Origin: JAFMDF01 sp039024375
GTDB taxonomy: Bacteria; Bacteroidota; Bacteroidia; Chitinophagales; Saprospiraceae
Length of the DNA: 14,424 nucleotides
Direction of reading: 5' to 3'
NCBI GenBank assembly: GCA_039024375.1
Contig: JBCCQK010000175.1
Span: 1 to 14,424 of the forward strand
In this document: one piece after another, positions 6,900 to 13,611 of the stretch
How positions within the stretch are numbered: position 1 is the first letter of the stretch
Layout: each line of letters begins with the position of its first letter
Notes under the pieces: model-generated
What the model was told of the DNA's origin: nothing
Database searches by the model: none
Seen by the model: the letters and a program-made list of their open reading frames with translations, nothing else
Translations under genes and position numbers: made by a program

Positions 6900-7574
6900 A
6901 TGACCACACCCATCAAAATAATGCTAGTCGATGACCACGATTTAGTTCGCAATGGTATCAAATCCCTGTTAGAAGATGAGGACGATTTAACCGTTACGGG
7001 CGAAGCATCAAGTGGGGTAGAGGCCATTGAAAAAATCAAAGCTGATGCGCCCGACGTACTCATTGCGGACATCAAAATGCCCAATATGACGGGCATTGAA
7101 CTGGTAAGAAAACTGGCCGAAGAAGACCTGCCTACCCGCTTTTTGATGTTGTCCATGCACGACTCGGAAGAGTACGTTTTGCAATCCATTGATGCGGGGG
7201 CGCACGGCTATTTGCTGAAAGATGCCAACCGAGACGAGTTTTTAAAAGCCATTAAAACCGTTTACGAAAATGACCTTTATTTTAGTGGGGATGTATCCCG
7301 ATATTTAGTGAAACGTTATCGACAGACTACCAATACCTCTCTACTTCCTAACCCAAATATACCCGCTGCTCTACCTTCGGAAGTTTCGCTAACCAAACGA
7401 GAAATGCAAGTCCTACAACTTGCCGCTTCGGGTATGACCAACCAGGCTATTGCCGACGAATTGGGTAAAAGTAAGCGCACCGTAGAAGCGCACCGCTTCA
7501 ATTTGATGAAAAAATTGGAGGTGAAAAATTTAATGGAGCTGATTCATCGAGGGAAGGAATTGGGGTTATTGTGA
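6900..7574 (+). CDS. NarL/FixJ-type response regulator with LuxR HTH
   Basis: This 224-residue cytoplasmic regulator is the likely partner of the kinase at 4234. The receiver domain (about 5-122) has acidic D11 and D12, phosphoacceptor D57 in ADIKMP, switch residue S85 and K107 in YLLKD, a complete active site. A linker rich in N and P (about 140-160) leads to a LuxR/NarL helix-turn-helix: LTKREMQVLQLAASGMTNQ followed by the recognition region with SKRTVEAHR (164-200). The frame is open from a GTG at 6867, but I prefer ATG 6900 because the receiver begins right after it. It is separated from the kinase by the antisense xisI gene and flanked by inverted repeats (6801-6842 and 7607-7657). It probably controls nirBD-cobA and perhaps the kinase. 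Confidence 0.93.
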   Translation: MTTPIKIMLVDDHDLVRNGIKSLLEDEDDLTVTGEASSGVEAIEKIKADAPDVLIADIKMPNMTGIELVRKLAEEDLPTRFLMLSMHDSEEYVLQSIDAGAHGYLLKDANRDEFLKAIKTVYENDLYFSGDVSRYLVKRYRQTTNTSLLPNPNIPAALPSEVSLTKREMQVLQLAASGMTNQAIADELGKSKRTVEAHRFNLMKKLEVKNLMELIHRGKELGLL

Positions 7575-7606
7575 GCCTGTTTAGGACTATTTTTTTTAGC
7601 ATAAAA

Positions 7607-7657
7607 TTCATATAGCTCCATAAAGCACATACAGTTTTTTTAAGCGGTAGTATTGAC
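7607..7657 (-). repeat. Right copy of inverted element flanking the response regulator
   Basis: This is the reverse-complement counterpart of 6801-6842 and contains the third copy of the GTCAATRCT 19-mer at 7639-7657. It has an extra 9-base segment (GTATGTGCT on the minus strand) that is absent from the left copy. It begins 33 bases after the regulator stop codon. A T-run at 7591-7597 precedes it, but without a GC stem there is no clear terminator. Confidence 0.7.
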
Positions 7658-7723
7658 AATTTTGCCCTTTTAAGGTGTTTCTAATGCAGGGTGGTAAACA
7701 GTTACGTATATCCTTGGGTACTA

Positions 7724-7849
7724 GTGAAAAGTGTAGGTTTAGTACTCTCTACAAGGTTAGCACAACTCGGAGAGTTATGTTACACTTGAGCCGAACAAGT
7801 AACATAACTTTCCGAGTTGTGCAATTTTCGAACTACCCACAATTTTCAC
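7724..7849. repeat. Long palindromic element with a 27-bp inner stem
   Basis: The inner arms 7760-7788 and 7796-7822 pair with one mismatch and a 2-base bulge around the 7-base loop AGCCGAA. They contain the GCACAACTCGG / CCGAGTTGTGC ends. Outer arms GTGAAAAGTGTAGGT (7724-7738) and the reverse complement of 7835-7849 agree at 13 of 15. No T-run follows the stem, so it is unlikely to be a simple terminator. It resembles a palindromic interspersed repeat or MITE remnant. Confidence 0.7.
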
Positions 7850-8028
7850 CGCAGTGTATATTTTTAAAACTATACAGAAAACGTTCAATTTTTAATAATT
7901 CTACTGCCCATCTGCATCTTTTCAATTTTAGCTTTGTCATTCCTTAATGACATTCGTTTTACAATTGGTGTAATCGGTGAAACTCAAAAATTAACTTGCG
8001 TTGTTTTGAAATTTTGCCTACTGACTTC

Positions 8029-8074
8029 CAATACTTTTAAATTTAAAATTTTGCATTTGAAATTTTAGATTTTA
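8029..8074 (+). repeat. AT-rich direct repeat, copy upstream of the permease
   Basis: CAATACTTTTAAATTT (8029-8044) recurs exactly at 10591-10606, downstream of the permease. A looser AT-rich tail follows both and ends in TTTTAGATTTTAC here and TTTTAAATTTTAC there. The two copies bracket the permease gene in direct orientation. Confidence 0.55.
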
Positions 8075-8120
8075 CCTGTAAACCCTTTCTTTTCAACCGA
8101 CTTTTAAAATACTACACCCG

Positions 8121-10493
8121 ATGTTTCAAAACTACCTTAAAATCGCTTGGCGTAACCTCATCAAAAACAAAGTAACTGGATTCATTAATATTGCTGGTTT
8201 GGCCATTGGCATGGCGGTCGCCATTATGATTGGTTTGTGGGTACAAGACGAACTTAATTTTAACAAAGCCCACGAAAACTACGACGATATAGCGCAAGTA
8301 TATCTTCATCAATCCTTTAACAACCGAACGACAACGAGTCGAGCAATTGCGCTACCCTTTGCACCGACCCTTCGAAACGAATATGGTGAAAATTTTGAGC
8401 ATCTGGCCCTCGCCTCTTGGAGTTTTGAACAACTGATTGCCAAAGACGAAAAGCGATTTATCAAACAAGGAATGAGCGTCGAACCCGAATTTCCCGAACT
8501 GTTTGCTTTGGAACTTTTGGGTGGTTCGTACGACAATGTACTGACCAATCCAAACTCTATCTTAATCGCCGAATCCGTTGCCAAAGCGCTATTTGGGAAC
8601 GCAGACCCAATGGGCCAAACGGTTCGTTTTCAGTCGAAAATTGATTTGGAAGTAACGGGTGTTTTCAAAGATTTACCCTACAATAGTGAGTTTTCCGAGG
8701 TAAAATTTTACACCACTTGGGAATACTATAAAGACGATAACCCTTGGATGCAGAACGTCGAAGAGCAGTGGGGAAATCACTCTTTTCAGATGTACGCCCA
8801 AATCAAACCCAACACTTCCTTTGAGCAAATTTCTGAAAAAATTAAAGATATTGAACTCAAGCACAACCCCGATGCGAATCCGCAGGTATTTCTTTTTCCA
8901 ATGTCCCAATGGCACTTGTATTCCAATTTTAAAGAAGGCGTCAACACTGGCGGTCGTATTCAGTTCGTCTGGATGTTTTCGATTATTGGCATTTTTGTGC
9001 TGCTGTTAGCCTGTATCAATTTTATGAATTTGAGCACCGCTCGCTCCGAAAAAAGAGCGAGAGAAGTGGGCGTCCGTAAAGCTGTTGGGTCGATGCGGGG
9101 GCAGTTGATTGCCCAATTTTTGAGCGAGTCTTTGGTCGTCACTTTTTTGGCTTTAGGGCTATCCATTCTCTTTGTTGTGCTGTCGATGGATTGGTTCAAT
9201 AATTTAGCGGACAAAGAACTAGCTTTGCCTTGGACGAATCCCGTTTTTTGGTTATCGGTCATTGGATTTTCTCTTTTTACGGGCCTATTGGCAGGCAGCT
9301 ATCCCGCTTTTTACCTCTCTTCTTTCGAACCGTTGAAGGTATTAAAAGGAAGTTTCAAATTAGGAAAAGGCGCCAGTTTACCCCGTCAAGTACTGGTAAC
9401 GTTACAGTTTACCGTTTCCATCGCTCTAATCATTGGTACCATCGTGGTTTTCCAACAAATCCAGCACGCCAAAAACCGCCCCATTGGATATAACAAAGAC
9501 GGGGTTATTCAATTTTTTGACAACGCCGAATTGCAGGATAAAAGAGAAGTACTCCGCACCGAATTATTGAATACGGGGGTGGTAGAAGAAGCGGCTTACT
9601 CCTCTGGACCTATTACCAACGTCTGGTCGAACACAACGAGTTTTAATTGGGAAAGCAAAGACCCCGAAGCGCTGTTGAGTTTTGGTCAAATGGCCTGTTC
9701 CTACGAAATAGGCGAAACGGTTGGCTGGAATATCATTGAAGGACGGGATTTTTCCAGAGATTTTGCTACGGACACCGCCGCTTTAATTTTAAACGAATCC
9801 GCCGTAGCCCAAACGGGGATGGACAACATCGTTGGCAAAACGATTCGGCGGGGAGAAACGCCATTTACCGTTATTGGAGTAGTGAAAGATATGATTATGG
9901 ATTCGCCTTGGCGTCCTGTCAAACCCACCATTTTCTATTTAAACGAAGATTGGGTAAGTGTGCATAGCGTACGCTTAAAAGCGGGCGTTCCCGTACAGGA
10001 TGCGTTGGCCAAAGTAAGCAGCGTTTTTACCCAATTGAGTCCTTCGAGTCCCTTCGATTATCAGTTTGTGGACGAAGAGTACGAGCGGAAATTTCGGGCC
10101 GAAGAGCGGATTGGAAAATTGGCTCGCTTTTTTGCCTTCTTAGCGATTTTTATCTCCTGCTTAGGACTATTTGGTCTATCGGCTTTCGTTGCCGAACAGC
10201 GCACGAAAGAAATTGGCATCCGAAAAGTGTTGGGAGCTTCCGTTGCCAATTTGTGGGCGCTGCAATCTAAAAGTTTCCTTGTTTTAGTAGTACTGTCCTG
10301 TCTCATTGCGGCTCCGCTGGCTTGGTATTTTCTGGAAGGTTGGTTATCCGATTACGATTATCGGATTAATTTAAGTATCGACGTTTTCTTGGCAGCGGGT
10401 ATTTTGGCTTTGTTGGTGACCTTATTGACGGTGAGTTATCAAAGTATTAAGGCGGCGATGGCCAGTCCGATTCGGTCGTTGAAGACGGAGTAA
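8121..10493 (+). CDS. FtsX/MacB-type ABC transporter permease
   Basis: This 790-residue inner-membrane protein has the double-FtsX layout common in Bacteroidota. After the N-terminal LKIAWRNLIKNK come TM1 (about 20-42) and a MacB-like periplasmic domain (about 45-280). The first FtsX domain has TMs near 284-303, 338-355 and 378-398, with REVGVRKAVGS (314-324) between them. Another TM (about 424-445), a second periplasmic domain and a second FtsX domain (about 667-785) follow, the latter with KEIGIRKVLGA. Such permeases need a LolD/MacB-type ATPase, and none is encoded here, so it must come from elsewhere. They may move lipids, peptides or drugs, or transmit force to the envelope; the substrate cannot be read from sequence. 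Nothing links it to the nitrite genes beyond position. ATG 8121 starts the typical N-terminus. Confidence 0.92.
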   Translation: MFQNYLKIAWRNLIKNKVTGFINIAGLAIGMAVAIMIGLWVQDELNFNKAHENYDDIAQVYLHQSFNNRTTTSRAIALPFAPTLRNEYGENFEHLALASWSFEQLIAKDEKRFIKQGMSVEPEFPELFALELLGGSYDNVLTNPNSILIAESVAKALFGNADPMGQTVRFQSKIDLEVTGVFKDLPYNSEFSEVKFYTTWEYYKDDNPWMQNVEEQWGNHSFQMYAQIKPNTSFEQISEKIKDIELKHNPDANPQVFLFPMSQWHLYSNFKEGVNTGGRIQFVWMFSIIGIFVLLLACINFMNLSTARSEKRAREVGVRKAVGSMRGQLIAQFLSESLVVTFLALGLSILFVVLSMDWFNNLADKELALPWTNPVFWLSVIGFSLFTGLLAGSYPAFYLSSFEPLKVLKGSFKLGKGASLPRQVLVTLQFTVSIALIIGTIVVFQQIQHAKNRPIGYNKDGVIQFFDNAELQDKREVLRTELLNTGVVEEAAYSSGPITNVWSNTTSFNWESKDPEALLSFGQMACSYEIGETVGWNIIEGRDFSRDFATDTAALILNESAVAQTGMDNIVGKTIRRGETPFTVIGVVKDMIMDSPWRPVKPTIFYLNEDWVSVHSVRLKAGVPVQDALAKVSSVFTQLSPSSPFDYQFVDEEYERKFRAEERIGKLARFFAFLAIFISCLGLFGLSAFVAEQRTKEIGIRKVLGASVANLWALQSKSFLVLVVLSCLIAAPLAWYFLEGWLSDYDYRINLSIDVFLAAGILALLVTLLTVSYQSIKAAMASPIRSLKTE

Positions 10494-10497
10494 GATA

Positions 10498-10532
10498 GTG
10501 ACTCGTAATCAGTGACTAGTGAATAGTTGAAT
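10498..10532. repeat. GTGACTA-type heptad repeats after the permease
   Basis: Five consecutive 7-base units start 5 bases after the stop codon: GTGACTC, GTAATCA, GTGACTA, GTGAATA and GTTGAAT. GTGACTAGTGA is shared exactly with the array at the kinase stop (6041-6051). Confidence 0.75.
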
Positions 10533-10590
10533 CAATAAGGAAAGCGATAAAATAAATTTATCATTTCAAAAATTTTAACTTATTGATTGT

Positions 10591-10630
10591 CAATACTTTT
10601 AAATTTTTGATTTGTAATTTTAAATTTTAC
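10591..10630 (+). repeat. AT-rich direct repeat, copy downstream of the permease
   Basis: This is the second copy of CAATACTTTTAAATTT (10591-10606), followed by AT-rich sequence ending in TTTTAAATTTTAC. It lies about 100 bases after the permease stop. It is preceded by GT, like the GTCAATACT segment of the repeats around the response regulator, which may be coincidence. Confidence 0.55.
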
Positions 10631-10670
10631 ATTTTTCTAAGGTGTTTTTGTGGAAAACATATCCAAAAAA

Positions 10671-10700
10671 GGCTCGTTTCGATTCGGAGCGAGCCTCTTT
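10671..10700. terminator. Intrinsic terminator after the permease
   Basis: GGCTCG (10671-10676) pairs with CGAGCC (10690-10695), and the stem extends inward through T-G, T-A, T-G and C-G pairs to the loop GATTC. It is followed by TCTTTTGTG and preceded by six A, so it may work in both directions. It is the clearest terminator in the window and separates the permease from the export locus. Confidence 0.75.
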
Positions 10701-10800
10701 TGTGTGGTTCTGTGACCATGGAATTCTACTTATTTCAAAAGGGTTTATCTATATTCTTATGTAATCCTTCTTTCCGTCCACCTATTTCATCCTAAAACAC

Positions 10801-10820
10801 CTATTCGGACTTCCGAATAG
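10801..10820. promoter_or_regulatory. Perfect 20-bp operator-like dyad
   Basis: CTATTCGGA (10801-10809) and TCCGAATAG (10812-10820) are perfect inverted repeats around a 2-base centre. The size and spacing suit a dimeric repressor. No T-run follows, so it is not a terminator. It lies about 225 bases before the barrel pseudogene. No regulator gene is adjacent, and a link to the export locus is only inferred. Confidence 0.35.
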
Positions 10821-11046
10821 ACAAGTCTGGAATTGAAAACTACATATCCTACCTAAATTTGTATTTGTTAAAAACATATTTACTCTTCAACGGAAACTAG
10901 TCGCTTTTGCTTACGTCCGTTTTCTCTTATTGCTTCATTCAGTTGGTAATAGCATCGTGAAATAATTCGGTTGAAGGTAACCTCAAGACATATCATTTCT
11001 ATTTGCTGTCAACTCTTCTTTTAAAGGTTCATAAACTAAAACTGTA

Positions 11047-11640
11047 ATGCCACTTTCTCAAATAATTAGAATAAGGCTAGACAAAATAGCCGCTACGCAT
11101 CGCCGATACATACTTCTTTGTTTTTTAGTTACTCTTGGTGGAACCATTCAACTGCTTGGACAGGATTCTTTATCGCTCAGTAAAAAATGGAGTAATGCGG
11201 TAGGCACTTGGCCCATAGACTTCTCTACTTCTGTCGAATTAAGAAATGGATTTCGTACCAACAAAAGAACGGATTTACATTCGGGGCTAATATTGGGAGA
11301 ACCAAGATGGCAGTTAGATGCGGGGGGCTATCTAGGAAATTGGGGATAAGTTAGAGGAAAAGTTGACCTAGGCTACGATTATGCACAAGCCCGAGAATTA
11401 GTCGATTTGCGGGAATTAAATGTTGACATTTATCCGCAATTGTGGTGGAATTTAAAAATCGGGCGACAAATTCTAACTTGGGGGAAGGGCGACTTAGTAT
11501 TTATCAACGACCTTTTTCCAAAAGACTTTCCGTCTTTCTTTGCGGGCCGCGACATCGATTACTTAAAAGCACCAAACGATGTGTTAAAGTTAACCATCAA
11601 TCCCAACTGGATTCAAGTCAATTTGATTTATGCGCGCCAT
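11047..11640 (+). pseudogene. Truncated outer-membrane beta-barrel protein of an RND export locus
   Basis: The frame starts with a signal peptide: RR at 19-20, hydrophobic 21-37, then GQDS. Alternating beta-strand-like sequence follows. After 100 codons an in-frame TAA (11347-11349) interrupts it, and the same frame continues directly with VRGKVDLGYDY and WWNLKIGRQILTWGKGD, then INDLFPKDFPSFFAGRD. These are typical of DUF1302-like barrels found beside RND/MMPL transporters. Barrel sequence fades near 11630-11640, where RND sequence begins in another frame. About 198 codons remain. Such proteins are usually about twice that length, so the C-terminal half appears deleted. The frame runs on to 11796, but out of frame over RND sequence. 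The family call is from pattern memory and moderately sure; the pseudogene state is well supported. Confidence 0.75.
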
Positions 11641-13451
11641 GTTATCGGTCATTTGTACGATGGGCTTATTGATTGGAACGGGGAATACGGTGCATATTAT
11701 GAGCAGTATGATTCCCATTTTTATCATGCCCATTGCCGTGTTGGATGCTGTGCATATTCTATCGGAGTTTTACGACCGCTACCAAACTACGGGTGATAAG
11801 GAAAAAACGGTTCGGGGAGTGATAGCTGAACTACACAAGCCTATGCTTTACACTTCGTTTACATCAGCGGCGGGATTTGTTTCGCTTGCGTTCACCCCGA
11901 TTCCTCCTGTGCAGGTCTTTGGTATTTTTGTCGGGTTGGGCATCTTGTTGGCTTGGTTATTCACGATGATTTTTATTCCAGCTTTTATTATGTTGACGGA
12001 CGAAAAGGCACTAGCCAATTTCGGTCACGCTAAAGAAAAAGCGCACGATGGATTATTGGGGAATATTCTAGCCAAATTACAGCAACTAACCTTCGGAAAA
12101 CCAGGAGTGGTCATTGGTTCGCTCGCCTTTTTGACGGCACTCTGTGGATACGGGATTACTAAAATTCAAATCAACGATAATCCTGTAAAGTGGTTCACCG
12201 AAGGTCACCCGATTCGGGTAGCCGACGACGAATTGAATGCGCACTTTGGTGGAACGTATATTGCCTATCTGAACTTCGAAGCGAGTGAAGTGGAAACGCC
12301 ATTTTCCAAGGACGATTTATGGACTACGCTTCGTGCCAAATTTCAAACGACCTACTCAACGGCACAACTGGAAGAGATTCAAGAAGTAATAACGAATACG
12401 ACCATTGACGCAAAACAGAATCCTTATAATCAACTATCGGAAGTATTTTTAGACCTAGCCTACGATAATGAAGACAATGATGACCTTTTTGATTTTTATG
12501 AAACCATATCCGATGCTATTGCACTCCAAGAAATTGCTACGACCCAAATTTTTAAACAGCCTGCGGTGTTAAATTAATCTGCTTGACTTGGAAGCTCATC
12601 TGTACGAAAATGGCGGCGTTGGAAAATCGACCAGTTTGGCCAAAGTGGTGCGTACCGTCAACAGAAAGTTGCAAGAAGATAAAGCCAGTGCGGAAAAAAT
12701 CCCTGATGACATCAGTGGGGTTGGGCAATGTATCGTCTCGTATCAAAACAGTCACATTCCCGAGTTTCTCTGGCATTTTGTCAGTCCCGATTTCAAGTCG
12801 GCTAACCTTTGGTTACAGTTAAAAAGCGGCGACAATAAAGACATGGAACAAACAATAGCGGTTGTCGAGGACTACCTAGCTAACCATCCACCGCCCGCAC
12901 CGTTAGCTGAGAATTGGTTTGGGTTGACTTACATCAACGTTGTTTGGCAACAAAAAATGGTACAAGGGATGCTGGAAGCATTTTTGGGAAGTTTTGTTAT
13001 TGTTTTCCTAATGATGCTCTTTTTATTCCGTTCCTTCAAATGGGCCATACTCAGTATTCTACCGCTAAGTTTGACCATTTTAATGATTTACGGCGTCATC
13101 GGTTGGATTGGTAAAGATTATGATATGCCCGTTGCCGTTTTGTCGTCTCTAGCGTTAGGTTTAGCTGTTGATTTTGCCATTCACTTTTTAGTACGCTCTA
13201 AAGCTTCTTTGAAAGAGACCCAAGATTGGCAACTGACTTCTCAACAAATGTTCGGTGAACCTGCACGGGCAATCACCAGAAATGTTATCGTCATCGCCGT
13301 TGGTTTTTTACCCCTTTTATTGGCTAATCTTATTCCTTATCGAACGGTGGGGATGATTCTAGCGTCTATTTTACTATTGTCGGGAGTGATTACACTATTA
13401 TTATTACCCGCATTGGTTAAACTACTTTTTGGGAATCAAAAAGTAGCGTAG
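11627..13451 (+). pseudogene. RND/MMPL-family transporter, 5'-deleted and frameshifted
   Basis: The first fragment, in frame 2 to 12577, begins at LSVICTMGLL and gives the mid-first-half membrane segments, including MIPIFIMPIAVLDAVH and a GFVSLAFTPIPPVQVFG helix pair, then the second periplasmic loop. At about 12570-12578 the frame is lost (TTA AAT TAA) and coding resumes in the next frame with NLLDLEAHLYENGGVGKS, continuing to the C-terminal helices (ALGLAVDFAIHFLVR) and stop at 13451. One extra base, probably a T in AAATTAAT, explains it. About 600 codons remain, while family members usually have about 780-850, so TM1, the first periplasmic loop and about two more helices are missing. A stop at 11624-11626 closes the frame upstream. 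Intact members export lipid-like substrates or drugs by proton motive force; this copy cannot. Confidence 0.85.
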
Positions 13452-13512
13452 GAATTTTGCTGTGAGAAATTACTACTGTGTAACAAAAAATTTATACTAT
13501 TTCTGGATTAGT

Positions 13513-13543
13513 GCATCGGGGTCGTTTCAAACGACCCCGATGC
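13513..13543. repeat. Perfect hairpin 1 of a twin pair
   Basis: GCATCGGGGTCG (13513-13524) pairs with CGACCCCGATGC (13532-13543). The intervening TTTCAAA can also pair to leave a single C. It lies 62 bases after the RND stop. The strong GC stem could end transcription or protect RNA, but only a weak T stretch follows. Confidence 0.75.
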
Positions 13544-13564
13544 TTAAATTCAAGCAATAAATCT

Positions 13565-13587
13565 CGGGGTCGCTTCAAGCGCCCCCG
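13565..13587. repeat. Hairpin 2 of the twin pair with compensatory change
   Basis: CGGGGTCGCTT (13565-13575) pairs with AAGCGCCCCCG (13577-13587) around a single C, with one T/C mismatch. Compared with hairpin 1, CGTTT/AAACG has become CGCTT/AAGCG, so a T-A pair has changed to C-G on both arms. This suggests that pairing itself is kept by selection. It lies 24 bases before the LolA-like gene. Confidence 0.7.
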
Positions 13588-13611
13588 TGATAAAAACTAA
13601 TAATTGATATT

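Larger units (their letters stand above)
7575..8120. other. 546-base intergenic region rich in repeats
   Basis: I find no credible gene here. A 90-codon frame at 7675-7947 exists only because the long palindrome happens to lack stops, and its translation has no protein-like features. The region holds, in order, the right inverted copy (7607-7657), a long palindrome (7724-7849), an AT-rich stretch, and the CAATACTTTTAAATTT repeat (8029-8044) about 77 bases before the permease. The permease promoter should lie in the last part, but I cannot place it with confidence. Confidence 0.6.
10494..11046. other. 553-base intergenic region between permease and barrel pseudogene
   Basis: No credible gene is present. 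A 70-codon frame at 10583-10795 runs through the AT-rich repeat and the terminator and is not protein-like. The region holds heptad repeats (10498-10532), an AT-rich repeat (10591-10630), a terminator (10671-10700) and a perfect dyad (10801-10820). Positions 10821-11046 should contain the promoter of the export locus, but I see no convincing TAnnTTTG element. Confidence 0.6.

Noticed and set aside
7675..7947. 90-codon plus-strand frame
   Set aside because: It runs through the long palindrome and AT-rich DNA, its translation has no domain or helix pattern, and no start signal is visible.
10583..10795. 70-codon plus-strand frame after the permease
   Set aside because: It covers an AT-rich repeat and the terminator stem, and the translation is low-complexity F/I/K with no protein character.
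11442..11672. Separate 76-codon gene
   Set aside because: It is out of frame with the recognizable barrel sequence and has no features of its own.
12615..12640. Walker-A-like GGVGKSTS in the RND fragment
   Set aside because: It lies in the second periplasmic loop of an RND protein, where a similar VGK segment occurs in the family. No Walker B or ATPase fold surrounds it.
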